Shown here: one piece after another, positions 16,379-26,936 of the stretch
How the letters are laid out: every line of letters starts with the position of its first letter
How positions within the stretch are numbered: position 1 is the stretch's first letter
NCBI GenBank assembly: GCA_946480605.1
Contig: CAMLKW010000007.1
Location: 1-49,419, forward strand
Source of the DNA: an uncultured Roseateles sp.
GTDB lineage: Bacteria; Pseudomonadota; Gammaproteobacteria; Burkholderiales; Burkholderiaceae
Reading direction: 5' to 3'
Length of the DNA: 49,419 bases
Program-made: the position numbers and the translations under genes
Notes under the pieces: generated by a model
The model's input: the letters and a program-made list of their open reading frames with translations, nothing else
What the model was told of the DNA's origin: nothing
Database searches by the model: none

Positions 16379-16394
16379 GTGTTGGCAAAAAAAC

Positions 16395-17012
16395 TCAGGC
16401 GGAAGACTCGGGGGTTTTCGCGGCGGCCAGCATGCGTTCCCAGGCCTTGACGCCGCGCGCGTGGACCTCGGGGTCGCGCAGGAAGCGCGTGTCGCGCAGC
16501 AGGCCGGAGAACAGCGCGTCCATCTCGAACACCATCTGGTCGGCGTCCAGGTCGGCGCGCAGGTGGCCGGCCTCGACGGCCTGCAGCACGGTGCGGCGCA
16601 CCGCGGCGCGCCAGCGCATGACGCCGTCCAGCAACTGGTCGCGCACCGGCCCCTCGCGGTCGTCGTACTCGAAGGCGCCGGCCGTGTAGAGGCAGCTCTG
16701 CGCGCGGTCGATGCCCGTCGCGCGGGCCAGCCAGCGCCGCATCAGCGCGTCCAGCCGCGGCAGGCCGCGCGCCTCGCCCATGGCCGGCACGAACACGGCC
16801 TGCAGAAAGCGCCGGTCGTACTCCAGGATGACGGCCACCTGCAACTGCTCGCGCGACCCGACGCGCGAGAACACGCCGCTCTTGGACAGGCCCAGGCGCT
16901 TGGCCACCTCGCCGATGGACAGGCTTTCCAGGCCTTCGTCGGCGGCCATGGCCAGCGCCGTGTCGACGATGGCGGCCAGCGTGGTCTCGGCGCGTTCGCT
17001 GCGGGTTTCCAT
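16395..17012 (-). CDS. TetR family transcriptional regulator
   Basis: This 205-residue repressor has the TetR helix-turn-helix at about residues 30-52 (IGEVAKRLGLSKSGVFSRVG, close to the family consensus). The C-terminal ligand domain is all-helical. Operator-like palindromes lie just upstream of its own start (17021-17043) and just upstream of the hydrolase gene downstream, which points to autorepression and control of the hydrolase. The inducing ligand is not known. Confidence 0.9.
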   Translation of the reverse strand: METRSERAETTLAAIVDTALAMAADEGLESLSIGEVAKRLGLSKSGVFSRVGSREQLQVAVILEYDRRFLQAVFVPAMGEARGLPRLDALMRRWLARATGIDRAQSCLYTAGAFEYDDREGPVRDQLLDGVMRWRAAVRRTVLQAVEAGHLRADLDADQMVFEMDALFSGLLRDTRFLRDPEVHARGVKAWERMLAAAKTPESSA

Positions 17013-17020
17013 GGCCGAAA

Positions 17021-17043
17021 TTTAGCACGATCGTGCGAAATAC
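17021..17043. promoter_or_regulatory. TetR operator candidate upstream of tetR
   Basis: A perfect 12-base palindrome GCACGATCGTGC (17025-17036) flanked by AT-rich TTTA and GAAATAC lies 9-31 bases before the tetR start. It almost repeats the site upstream of the hydrolase. It also lies in the gap to the divergent HDOD gene, whose start is 76 bases away. Confidence 0.75.
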
Positions 17044-17118
17044 AAAACCGGCCCCAACACTCGTCCCGGGTCGGGCACTGCGTATGCTCCGGCCGCCACA
17101 CGCAGACGGAGGGATGGC

Positions 17119-18186
17119 ATGACGTTGACGCTGCTCGGGCTGGCCGGCCTGGTGCTGGGGCTGGCATGGTGGTGGCGGAGCAGGCGGCCGGCCGCGCCGC
17201 CGGCGCCGGTTCGTCCCGTGGTGCACCATGCCGCCACGCCGCCGGCCACCGAGCTGGTGGCTGCGGCGGCGCTGCCCGCCCCGGCCGGGCTGGACCTGCG
17301 CACCGCCGCGCTGCTGGACCCGCAGCAGTCCGAGGGCTTGATGCGCATGCTGCGCCGGCTGCCGCGGCCGCCCAGCGCCGTGCATGCGCTGCTGGCGCCG
17401 CAGTTCCTGCAGACCGCCACCTCCGCCGAGCTGAGCATTCTGGTCATGAGCGAGCCGGCCGTGGCCGCCCGCGTCGTGGCCACCGCCAACGCGCCGATGT
17501 ACGGACTGCAGCAGCCGGTGGCCAGCGTGGGCCAGGCCATCACCTTCCTGGGCTTGGCCAGCGTGCGCCAGATGTGCCTGCAGCAGATGCTGGCCGCTTG
17601 CTTCCAGCCCAGCGATGCGGCGCAGCGGCGCGAGTTCGACGCGCTGTGGCACGCCAGCAGCATGGCCGGCGAGCTGTGCCAGCACCTGGCCACGCGGCTG
17701 CGGCTGCCGGAGCCGGCCCAGCTCGTCACGCTGCTGGTGCTGTCCTTCCTGGGCCGGCAGGCCGGCGCGGCACTGCTGGACGCCGCGCCGCTGGAAGGCA
17801 TGGACGCGTTCCAGCGCGCGCTGCACGAACAGGAGATGCTGGGCCTGGCCTCGCACGAGCTGGGCTATCTGCTGCTGCTCGCCTGGGACGTGCCGCAGGA
17901 GCTGGCCGAGGATGCCCGCCGGCTGTCGGCACTGCGCTTCAACCCCGGCCTGGCCCTGGCGCCGGAGCGCGAGAGCGCGCTGACGCTGGGCGCCGTGTGC
18001 GCGCTGCTCGGCGAGCGCCTCGCGCGCCGCCAGGTGGGCGACACGCTGTACGACCCGGCTCACGACGACAGCCCCGACATGGTCACGCTGCGCCCGCGCC
18101 TGGCACGCCCGCCGCTGGACGCGCTGGCCCAGGAGCTGCAATCGCCGCCGACGCAGCGCCTGCTGGACCGCCTGATGGGCCGCTGA
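17119..18186 (+). CDS. HDOD domain protein with N-terminal membrane anchor
   Basis: This 355-residue protein starts with one transmembrane helix (LTLLGLAGLVLGLAWWW), then an Ala/Pro-rich linker, then an HDOD domain from about 70 to 270. Family landmarks are LPRPPSAVHALLA, VMSEPAVAARVVATANAP, and SVGQAITFLGLASVRQMCL. HDOD proteins are related to HD phosphohydrolases but lack the metal ligands and act as signalling scaffolds. A GGAGG ribosome site precedes the ATG by 6 bases. No partner enzyme is adjacent. Confidence 0.85.
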   Translation: MTLTLLGLAGLVLGLAWWWRSRRPAAPPAPVRPVVHHAATPPATELVAAAALPAPAGLDLRTAALLDPQQSEGLMRMLRRLPRPPSAVHALLAPQFLQTATSAELSILVMSEPAVAARVVATANAPMYGLQQPVASVGQAITFLGLASVRQMCLQQMLAACFQPSDAAQRREFDALWHASSMAGELCQHLATRLRLPEPAQLVTLLVLSFLGRQAGAALLDAAPLEGMDAFQRALHEQEMLGLASHELGYLLLLAWDVPQELAEDARRLSALRFNPGLALAPERESALTLGAVCALLGERLARRQVGDTLYDPAHDDSPDMVTLRPRLARPPLDALAQELQSPPTQRLLDRLMGR

Positions 18187-18189
18187 ACT

Positions 18190-18343
18190 CAGCCTAGAAA
18201 CGCTGGTTGGGCCTGCCCGAAACGCCAGACCAGCGGGCAGGCGGCGGCAGTCATCGCAGTGGTGACCGCCCCACAAACCGCAGGCTTTTGATCCACCGGA
18301 ACTTTCGATGAATGGCGCACGGTCGGCTGCCGTTTCTAGGCTG
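18190..18343. repeat. 154-bp element with 13-bp perfect inverted ends
   Basis: CAGCCTAGAAACG at 18190-18202 is repeated in perfect inverse as CGTTTCTAGGCTG at 18331-18343. The right arm includes the TAG stop of fghA and the left arm begins three bases after the HDOD stop. Both arms hold the rare tetranucleotide CTAG. Inside lie two mutually exclusive hairpins. The form suggests a small MITE-like or other palindromic intergenic element; no target-site duplication was seen. Confidence 0.5.
18211..18242. terminator. Stem-loop between convergent HDOD and fghA genes
   Basis: GCCTGCCCG (18211-18219) pairs perfectly with CGGGCAGGC (18234-18242) around a 14-base loop. A competing stem, CGCTGGT (18201-18207) with ACCAGCG (18229-18235), shares two bases with it. 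No U-run follows on either strand, so a bidirectional Rho-assisted terminator is only a candidate role. Confidence 0.45.
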
Positions 18344-19169
18344 GTCCAGCCAGTTGCGCCGCGTGGTGGCGCAGGTGGTCGTCGATGAAACTGGCGATGA
18401 AGTAGTAGCCGTGGTCGTAGCCGGCATGGCGGCGGATGTTCAACGGCTGGCCGACGGCGGCACAGGCGGCCTCGAAGGCCTCGGGGTGCAGTTGCTCGGC
18501 AAGGAACTTGTCGGCCAGGCCCTGGTCGATAAGGATGCCTCCCGGATAGGGCGCCGCGGCCTGGGTGCGCATCAGCGCGCTGGCGTCGTGCGCGGCCCAG
18601 GCGCTGCGGTCATCGCCCAGATAGCCGGCGAAGGCCTTGTGGCCCCAGGGGCATTGCATGGGCGCGGCGATGGGCGCGAAGGCCGACAGCGAGCGGAAGC
18701 GGCCCGGGTGGCGCAGCGCCAGCGTCAGCGCGCCGTGGCCCCCCATGGAATGGCCGAACAGGCCAGTCTGCGCGAGGCCCGTTTCGCGCTGCACCAGCGG
18801 GATCAGCTCCTTGAGCAGCCAGCTTTCCATGCGCCAGTGCTGCGCCCAGGGTGCGCAGGTCGCGTCGAGGTAAAAGCCGGCGCCGACGCCGAAATCCCAG
18901 CTGTCGGCCTCGCCGGGGACGTTGGCGCCGCGCGGGCTGGTGTCGGGCGTGAGCAGCGCCAGGCCCAGCTCGGCGGCCAGGCGCTGCGCGCCGGCCTTGA
19001 TGGCGAAGGTCTCTTCGGTGCAGGTCAGCCCGGCGAGAAAGACGAGCAGCGCCCTGGGCTGCGGCGGCAGGTAGAGGCCGAAGCGCATGGGCAGGCCGAT
19101 CTCGGCGGCGTCGTGCTGGGCGAAGCGCTGGACGCCGCCGAAGGCGCGGTGTTCACTGAGGATTTGCAT
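18336..19169 (-). CDS. fghA: S-formylglutathione hydrolase
   Basis: This 277-residue cytosolic esterase hydrolyses S-formylglutathione to formate and glutathione, the second step of glutathione-dependent formaldehyde detoxification. The catalytic triad is Ser141 (GHSMGGHGAL), Asp220 (QGLADKFL) and His253 (YDHGYYF). LAGLTCTEETF and SWDFGVGAGFYLDAT are family signatures. It follows a secreted lactonase gene by 13 bases and completes a unit with the frmA-type dehydrogenase. The stop codon lies in the arm of an inverted repeat. Confidence 0.95.
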   Translation of the reverse strand: MQILSEHRAFGGVQRFAQHDAAEIGLPMRFGLYLPPQPRALLVFLAGLTCTEETFAIKAGAQRLAAELGLALLTPDTSPRGANVPGEADSWDFGVGAGFYLDATCAPWAQHWRMESWLLKELIPLVQRETGLAQTGLFGHSMGGHGALTLALRHPGRFRSLSAFAPIAAPMQCPWGHKAFAGYLGDDRSAWAAHDASALMRTQAAAPYPGGILIDQGLADKFLAEQLHPEAFEAACAAVGQPLNIRRHAGYDHGYYFIASFIDDHLRHHAAQLAGPA

Positions 19170-19182
19170 GGCTGGATAGCGT

Positions 19183-20310
19183 TCAACGCCGCATGAAGCG
19201 GACGTGCTTGGGGCGGTCGATGTGCAGCTCGCCGCCGGTGCGCGACAGCGTGCCGCGCTCGGGGTCGATGCGGAAGGTCGTCACGTTGCCGCCGTTCTGG
19301 TTGGCGGCGAGAAGCAAGCGCCCGCCGGGCACGAGGCCGAAGCTGCGCGGCGTGCGACCGCCCGTGGGCGTGACCTCGACGAAGCGCAGCGAGCCGGTCT
19401 GCGGGTCGATGGCGAACACGGCGATGCTGTCGTGGCCGCGGTTGGACACGTACAGGAAGCGACCGTTCTCATGAACGAGGACTTCGGCCGTGGTGTTGCC
19501 GTCCGGCCGGGCGTCCGGCGGCAGGCTGGAATGCAGCTCGAAGGCCTGCAGCGCGCCGGTCGTGGCGTCCACGCGATAGGCCGCCACGCGCGACGTCAGT
19601 TCCAGCACGACGTAGGCGAAACGGCCGTTCGGATGGAAGGCCAGGTGACGCGGGCCGCCGCCCGCCTCGGTGGCGGCATGGTCCGGCGTGTTCGGCGACA
19701 GCCGGCCGCTGGCCGCGTCCAGTCGGTAGATCATGACCTTGTCGATGCCGAGATCGGGCACGTAGGCGCGGGTCTGCGTCGGGTCGGGGTAGATCGCGTG
19801 CGGGTGCGGCTTCTCCTGGCGCTGGCGGTTGACGCCGGCCCCCTCGTGCTGGACCACGGAGGCCGCCGGCCCCAGGCTGCCGTCGGCGCGGATTGGATAG
19901 GACACGACGTTGCCGCCGCCGTAGTTGGCCAGCAGCAGCACGCGCCCGCTGGCATCGATGGAGATGTGGCAGGGCCCCCCGCCCCCCGACGGCTGGGCAT
20001 TGATCAGCGCCAGGCTGCCATCGTCCCGCACGGAGAAGGCGACCACCTCCTCCCGCCACGCGCCGTCCGCGCCCCGGCTGCCGGCGACCGAATAGAGCAG
20101 CGGACGGGCCGGATGCACGGCGAGGAAGCCCGGGTTGCCGACGGCGGCCGCCAGGCGAGGCGCCGAAACGACGCCACTCGCCTCGTCCAGCGTGGCGACG
20201 TAGATGCCCCGGCTCTCGCCACCGGTGTCCGTGCCGACATAGACCAGGGTTTCAGCGGCAACGGCGACGGACAGCATGGCGGCAATCAGCGCGAGGGCGG
20301 TCCTCTTCAT
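19183..20310 (-). CDS. Lactonase family beta-propeller protein with signal peptide
   Basis: This 375-residue protein has an N-terminal signal peptide (KRTALALIAAMLSVAVAAE) and then a seven-bladed propeller of the 6-phosphogluconolactonase/lactonase family (PF10282): YVGTDTGGESRGIYVATLD, repeated blade motifs LxVHPxxPLLYS, GPRHLAFHPNGRFAYVV and NRGHDSIAVF. Cytosolic 6-phosphogluconolactonase lacks a signal peptide, so this one is probably periplasmic and may act on another lactone. It starts 4 bases after frmA and lies between frmA and fghA. Confidence 0.88.
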   Translation of the reverse strand: MKRTALALIAAMLSVAVAAETLVYVGTDTGGESRGIYVATLDEASGVVSAPRLAAAVGNPGFLAVHPARPLLYSVAGSRGADGAWREEVVAFSVRDDGSLALINAQPSGGGGPCHISIDASGRVLLLANYGGGNVVSYPIRADGSLGPAASVVQHEGAGVNRQRQEKPHPHAIYPDPTQTRAYVPDLGIDKVMIYRLDAASGRLSPNTPDHAATEAGGGPRHLAFHPNGRFAYVVLELTSRVAAYRVDATTGALQAFELHSSLPPDARPDGNTTAEVLVHENGRFLYVSNRGHDSIAVFAIDPQTGSLRFVEVTPTGGRTPRSFGLVPGGRLLLAANQNGGNVTTFRIDPERGTLSRTGGELHIDRPKHVRFMRR

Positions 20311-20314
20311 CGGC

Positions 20315-21417
<1,103 letters not shown>

Positions 21418-21421
<4 letters not shown>

Positions 21422-23544
21422 GGGGGTACTCCTCGGGGTTGAAGTTGGTCGAGTGCCGCGACGAATTCGCGCGCCTCGATGCGGCACAGCCGCAGCCGCC
21501 GCAGCAGCCACGGCGTCAGGTCTTGCTGGCCCAGGTGCTCGGGCCAGGCGCCAGCGTCGCCGTCAGGGATCTCGGCGGGATCGGTTCCGGTCGCCGGCTC
21601 GCCATGCAGGATATCCACGCAGGCCTTGCGGGCCAGCGGCAGTGCGGTCTCGGCCCGGGTGGAATCCAGCCGGTCGCCACGGCGCTGCACCTGGTGCTGC
21701 ACGGCGCCCAGCAGCGCCATCAGCCGGTAGCCATGGCTCAGCGCGGACTCGATCTCGGCCTCGGGCAGGCGCACGCTCTCGGGCTCCACGCGCGTGCGCT
21801 GCGCCGCGGCGGCCAGCGCCGCCAGCGCGGCATAGGCCTGCTGGCGCGAGGCGCGCTGGGCCAGTTGCGCGTCGGCGCTGGGCCGCCACTGCAGCATGTT
21901 GGCCGCATGCCGGGCCAGCGCCCCGCGCAGCTGCTGGGCCAGGCGCGGCACGGCGGCGCGCTCCCAGCTGGGCAGCACGAAGCTGAACAGCCAGGCCAGG
22001 CCGGCGCCGATGACGGTGTCGGCCAGGCGCTCGCCGACGAAGGGGTGGCTGGAGGGGTCCAGCATCAGCGGCTGCAGCAGCGCCATCAGCGTGGCGGCCG
22101 TGGCGGCGACGCGGTAGCGCCGGTTCACGTAGGCGTGCGCGGTGCCCACCGCGGCGATGAAGACCACGCTGAGCGCCGGCACCCATTCCACATGCGCCAG
22201 CAGCAGCACCAGCAGACAGCCCTGCACGGTACCGATGATGCGTTCGTTGCGGCGCGACAGCGTCTGCTCCAGGTTGCCGCGCAGCACCACGGCCACGCTC
22301 AGCATCAGCCAGAACGGGTGCGCGGCCCAGGGCAGCATGGCGCCCAGCCAGTAGGCGAAGGACAGCGCCAGCGCCGAGCGCAGCGCATGGCGCATCACGT
22401 TGGACTGCAGGTTCAGGTGGGCCTTCAGCGCCGTCAGCGGCCAGCCCTCGGGCGACACGAAGGGCGCGAGCTTGTCGGGCGTCCAGGCACTGTCCACGTC
22501 CTCGTGCTGCGCCTGGCGCGCCACCATCGCGGCCACGTCGTCCATCATGTGGCCCAGCCGTGTCTGCAGCGCCGACACCAGGTGGCCGCGTGGGTCGCCG
22601 GCCGGCGCGCTGACGTCGGCCATACGCGCAGCCAGCTGGGCACGCCAGGCGTCCACCGACACCTCCGGCAGCGGCGCATCGAAGGCGATGGCGTCGGCCA
22701 GGCCGGCCAGCGTGGCGGCCAGCTGGCGCAGCATGTCGGCCAGCGCCGAGCGCCACTGGCGGCCGGGGAAGTCGCTGCCCAGCAGCTCCGTGTCCAGCCG
22801 GCTGGCCAGCAGCAGGTCGCGCAGCTCGATCAGCCCGAGCACCAGGTCGGTCTGGCGGCGGCTGCGCTTTGATCGGCGCGCGGCAAAGACCTGGTCGCGC
22901 GCGGCCTGCAGCGCCTCGGCCAGCACCACGTCGTCGGCGATGGACGCGCGTATGCGCGCCTGCTCGCCGCCCACCGCGCCCGCGATGCGCTCGGCGCGCG
23001 AGCGCATGCGCTGCTCGGTGGCGCGCAGCGCGCCGGCCAGCGCCAGCTCGCGCAGCCGGTGGCGCAGCAGGCTGGCCGCGCCGCGCGCCCACAGCGCATA
23101 CAGGCCGCCACCCAGGCCCACCCACAGCGCATGCTGCAGCGGCGAGACACTGCTGGTCGTGCGGTCCCAGGCCATCGCGAACACCATGGCCAGCACCGGC
23201 GAGAACGACAGCGGCCCGGCGCGCAGCCCCCAGGCCAGCGTCATCAGCGACAGGAAGGCCACGACGGCCACCAGCGCCACGGTCCAGGGGAGCGAGCCGT
23301 GCGCCAGCCCCACCAGCAGCGTCACGATGGCCGCCGCGCCCACGGCCGGCAGCACGCGCGGCAGCACGCGCTGCGGCGGGTTGGGCACGTCGGGCAGGCT
23401 GGCGCAGACCGCACCGCCCACGGCCGCCAGGCCGGCCGTCTCGCCGAAGGCCATGCCCACCACGACATGCGTGGCCGCCACGCCCAGCGCGACGCCGAGG
23501 CCGTTCAGGTGAGCCGCTTCCAGGCGCTTGAAAAAGGCCTTCAC
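21418..23544 (-). CDS. FUSC family inner-membrane protein
   Basis: This 708-residue protein has two blocks of transmembrane helices (about 12-160 and 380-520) separated by a long helical cytosolic region with many Arg and Gln residues, the layout of the YccS/aromatic-acid-exporter-like FUSC proteins. The second block contains the FUSC-like stretch FWLMLSVAVVLRGNLEQTL and RRNERIIGTVQGCLLVLLL. Such proteins are proposed transporters, some for aromatic acids; the substrate here is unknown. It starts with GTG overlapping the TPR peptidase stop and overlaps frmA. Confidence 0.85.
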
Positions 23545-25943
23545 TTGACCAGCAACTCCAGCACGCGGCGCTGGCTGGCCGGCAGCTCATGGACCGAGAA
23601 CCACGCGGACTTGTCGGCACGGTAGATGTACTGCGGCGGGGCGTTGGCCGCGATGCGCTGCTGCACGGGCGCGAGCGCCGTGCGCGCCGCCTCGCCCTGC
23701 CCCTGCGCCTGCAGCGCGCCGGCCCGCACGATCACGGCCAGGTCGCTCCACGCCCCCAGCGCCAGCGCCTCGTCGGCCGTGCGCTGCGCGGCCACGGCAT
23801 CGCCGTCGGCGAGCGACAGCCAGGCCTTCAGCGCCAGCGTGTCGGGGTCGCGCGGGTCCAGCACCAGCGCCTCCTTCAGCTGCGCGCGCGCCGGCTCGAT
23901 GCGGCCGGCGCGCAGCAGGTCCAGCGCGTAGTCGCGGCGCAGCGCCAGCAGGCCGGTGCGCAGGCGCAGCACGGCCTCGTACTGCTTGAACGCCTCGTCC
24001 CAGCGGTCGGCCAGCGCCAGCGTGGCGGCGCGGCCCCACAGCGCCTCGGGCTGGTCGCCCTGGTAGGCCAGCACGGCGTCGTAGGTGGCCAGCGCCTGCG
24101 TGACGTTGCCCAGCCGGCGCTGGTGGTCGGCCAGCGCCAGGTTCACACGGAAGCGGTCCTCGCCCTTCAGCGCCAGTCCGGCCTTGGCCAGCGCCGGCAC
24201 CACTTCGGTCGCCAGCAGCGCGCCGCCGTGCCACAGCGCATCGGCCGCCGTCACCTGCAGCTGGCCGCTGCGCGGGTGCCGCGCCAGCGCGCGGGAGGAC
24301 AGCTCGCGGCCCGCCTGGCCCTCCAGCGCCAGCGCGTACAGGCGCGCGTTCAGCACACTCTCGTCCTCGGGCGCGAGCCTCAGCGCGCGCTCGAACAGCG
24401 GCGTCGCGTCGGCCAGTTTGCCGTCCTCCAGCTTCTGGTTGCCGGCGTTGACCAGCGCGATGGGCAGGCTGGCCCGCGTGTCGCGCAGCGCGAAGTAGCG
24501 CTTCACGAGCGCGCGCAGCGCCGGGTCCATCTGCACGAGCCGCTCGCGCACGATCTCGCGGCCGTCGTAGGCATCGCGGCGAGGCGACATCTCGGCGTTG
24601 GCGCCCTCGGCAAAGTACTCCCACACCGAACCGCCGGCGTAGCGCGACAGGAAGCCGTTGCGCGTCTTCGCGTCACGCGCCTTGGCCTTCTGGTACAGCG
24701 CCTCGATCTCGCGCGACTGGTCGGCCGTCAGCACGCCATGCACCTGGTGCGTCAGCTCGTGCAGCACGGTGTTGTATTTGTCGAAGATGCTGCGCTCAAC
24801 GTCCTCGATGCCGGTGACGGTGAAATGGCCGCCCATGCCGCGCACGTCGTCCCACAGCCGCGAGTCGTAGTCGATGCGCGCGTCCTTCAGCGCATGGGCC
24901 TGCGGCGTCTCGGACAGGCGCATCCACATCGGCTTGATGAAGTGCGTGGCGCCGCCCTCCACCAGCACCGGGATGAAGGCCTTCCACGGCGCGACGGACA
25001 GGGCCACGCGCTTGCGGTGGCGCGGCGACAGGTCTTGCCAGTTCAGCACGTAACGCTCGATACCGGGCACGGCCGGCATGGGCAGGGCGGCAAAGCGGCG
25101 CTCGTAGGCGGCGCGATTCACGTCGATGGCGAAGCGCTGCGACTCCAGCGCCTTGGCCGCGATGGCGTGCGCGCGGCCCAGCTGCGGGCAGCGCTGCAGC
25201 ACGGCCAGGCTGGTCGCCAGCGCCTCGTCGAAACGGCCCTGCTCGAAAGCATCGGACGCGCGCCGGACCTCGGCCAGCAGCGCCGGGAAGGCCTCGCCCA
25301 GCCGCTCGCTGAGCTGCGTGTAGTTCTCGCGCACATAGCCGTTGCCCAGCAGGTAGTGGGCCATCTCGTGGTGCGGGTTCAGCGCCACGGCGGCCTCGGC
25401 GGCGGCGATGGCGTCCTGCGTGCGGCCCAGGCGGATCAGCGTGTCGGCCAGCGCCGAGAGGCCGTCGGCCGTGCGTTCGGCGGCCAGGCCCTGCTCCAGC
25501 TTGTGCAGCGACGCGTCGAACTCGCGCAGCTGGTAGTGGCGCTGGCCCAGGCCGCGCAGCGCCTGCGCCTGCTCGGCCGGGCGGGTGGCCTTGCGCAGCG
25601 CCCGCTCGAAGCATTGCTTCGCCCGCTCGAAGTCGCGCCGCTCCAGCGCCAGCCGGCCGGCGGCCAGCAGGTCCACCGCCTCGACCTGTACCTCAGCCAG
25701 CACCGTGCGCGTGCGGCGGGCTATGGCGGCACCGTCGTCACGGGCGAACAGCCACTGGTAGATGACGGCGCGCTCGGCCGCGTCGGGCTTGGGCGCGCGC
25801 AGCAGCACCTGCAGCTCGGGACCCGCGCTGTCGTAGCGCTGCTCGGTCAGCAGCGCCCGCAGCCGCGCAGCGTCGGTGGCCGCCTGGGCGGCATTCAGGG
25901 TCAGGCAGACAGCAAGGCCAACGGCCAGTCGGCGCCAGGGCAT
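23541..25943 (-). CDS. Secreted TPR protein with embedded gluzincin-type metallopeptidase site
   Basis: This 800-residue protein starts with a signal peptide (WRRLAVGLAVCLTLNAAQA). TPR-like helical repeats cover about 95-260 and 480-770. Between them is a zinc peptidase-like domain with HELTH at 395-399 and a downstream GGSVWEYFAEGANAEM (439-452) holding Glu446 as a likely third ligand. The HExxH plus E-x-F-A-E arrangement is reminiscent of anthrax lethal factor-type (M34/ATLF-like) peptidases. Substrate unknown. It heads the operon with FUSC and frmA, coupled by a GTGA overlap. Confidence 0.75.
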   Translation of the reverse strand: MPWRRLAVGLAVCLTLNAAQAATDAARLRALLTEQRYDSAGPELQVLLRAPKPDAAERAVIYQWLFARDDGAAIARRTRTVLAEVQVEAVDLLAAGRLALERRDFERAKQCFERALRKATRPAEQAQALRGLGQRHYQLREFDASLHKLEQGLAAERTADGLSALADTLIRLGRTQDAIAAAEAAVALNPHHEMAHYLLGNGYVRENYTQLSERLGEAFPALLAEVRRASDAFEQGRFDEALATSLAVLQRCPQLGRAHAIAAKALESQRFAIDVNRAAYERRFAALPMPAVPGIERYVLNWQDLSPRHRKRVALSVAPWKAFIPVLVEGGATHFIKPMWMRLSETPQAHALKDARIDYDSRLWDDVRGMGGHFTVTGIEDVERSIFDKYNTVLHELTHQVHGVLTADQSREIEALYQKAKARDAKTRNGFLSRYAGGSVWEYFAEGANAEMSPRRDAYDGREIVRERLVQMDPALRALVKRYFALRDTRASLPIALVNAGNQKLEDGKLADATPLFERALRLAPEDESVLNARLYALALEGQAGRELSSRALARHPRSGQLQVTAADALWHGGALLATEVVPALAKAGLALKGEDRFRVNLALADHQRRLGNVTQALATYDAVLAYQGDQPEALWGRAATLALADRWDEAFKQYEAVLRLRTGLLALRRDYALDLLRAGRIEPARAQLKEALVLDPRDPDTLALKAWLSLADGDAVAAQRTADEALALGAWSDLAVIVRAGALQAQGQGEAARTALAPVQQRIAANAPPQYIYRADKSAWFSVHELPASQRRVLELLVK

Positions 25944-25973
25944 TCAGACAGCTCCATCCGTGGAGCCGGCATG

Positions 25974-26936
25974 CTAATCGTCCGAAGAGAACCCCGACGC
26001 CTTGACGACCGGCCCCCAATACTCCCGCTCGGCCGCGAGTCGCTTCGTGTAGTCCGCCGAACCCAGGCCCAGCGGCTCGAAGCCCAGCTTGGCCAGCGCC
26101 TCGATGACGGCCGGCTCGCGCACCGCCGCGCGGGCGATGTCGGCCAGCTTGTCGACCGCGGCCTGCGGCGTGCGGGCCGGCACGAACAGGCCGTAGCTCT
26201 CCACGCCCACGATGCCCTTGAAGCCCTGCTCCTCGAAGGTGGGCACGTCGGGCGCGAAGCGCGAGCGGGCCTTGTCGGTCACGCCCAGCAGGCGCACGCG
26301 GCCGGAGGCGAGGTGGGGCAGGAAGTCGCCGATGGAGAAGCAGCCGGATGCGATCTGGCCTCCCATCAGGTCCTGCATGCCGGGCGCGGCGCCACGGTAG
26401 GGTGCGTGCGTGAGCTTGAGGCCGGCCGCGTGCTCGAACTGGTTGCCCAGGAAATGCGGCATCGCGCCGGCGGCCGGCGACGCGTAGGCCGCCTTGTCGG
26501 GGTTGGCCTTGAACCAATCGGCCAGTTGGGCCAGCGTCTTCACCGTGGCCGGCACCATGGGCCCCACGCCGAAGCCGCAGGTGGACAAGGCCAGCGGCGC
26601 GACGGAGATCACGTCGGTCGCCGGGTTGTAGGCCAGCTTGCGGTAGGCATGCGGGTAGATGGTGAACATGGACGACGGGCTCAGCAGCAGCGTCTGGCCG
26701 TCGGGTGCGGCGTCCTTCAGCGCCGCGATGGCGATGCGGCCACCGGCGCCCACCTTCTGCTCGACCAGCACCGTCTCGGCCAGCTTGCCGCGGCCGAAGT
26801 CGGCGAAGCGCCGTGCGGTGGTGTCCACCGAGCCGCCGGCCGGGAAGCCGACCAGGATGCGCGGCGGCTGGCCCTGCGCGCGTGCGGCGAAGGGCACTGC
26901 GGCGAGCGCCGTGAGAACGAGGCGTCGGTCCATCAT
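25974..26936 (-). CDS. Bug family tripartite tricarboxylate transporter substrate-binding protein
   Basis: This 320-residue periplasmic binding protein has a signal peptide (DRRLVLTALAAVPFAARAQ) and the Bug family signatures ILVGFPAGGSVDTTARRFAD, VGAGGRIA and SPAAGAMPHFLG. Bug proteins bind carboxylates such as aromatic or dicarboxylic acids and occur in large numbers in Burkholderiales, usually as orphans without TctB/TctA. None is adjacent here. The start overlaps the marR stop by 4 bases, so the gene is co-transcribed with marR. Confidence 0.9.
   Translation of the reverse strand: MMDRRLVLTALAAVPFAARAQGQPPRILVGFPAGGSVDTTARRFADFGRGKLAETVLVEQKVGAGGRIAIAALKDAAPDGQTLLLSPSSMFTIYPHAYRKLAYNPATDVISVAPLALSTCGFGVGPMVPATVKTLAQLADWFKANPDKAAYASPAAGAMPHFLGNQFEHAAGLKLTHAPYRGAAPGMQDLMGGQIASGCFSIGDFLPHLASGRVRLLGVTDKARSRFAPDVPTFEEQGFKGIVGVESYGLFVPARTPQAAVDKLADIARAAVREPAVIEALAKLGFEPLGLGSADYTKRLAAEREYWGPVVKASGFSSDD

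Noticed and set aside
15457..18276. Minus-strand open frame continuing far upstream of the alpha/beta hydrolase (939 codons)
   Set aside because: Only the part from 16347 down has family motifs; the upstream part crosses tetR and runs antisense to the HDOD gene.
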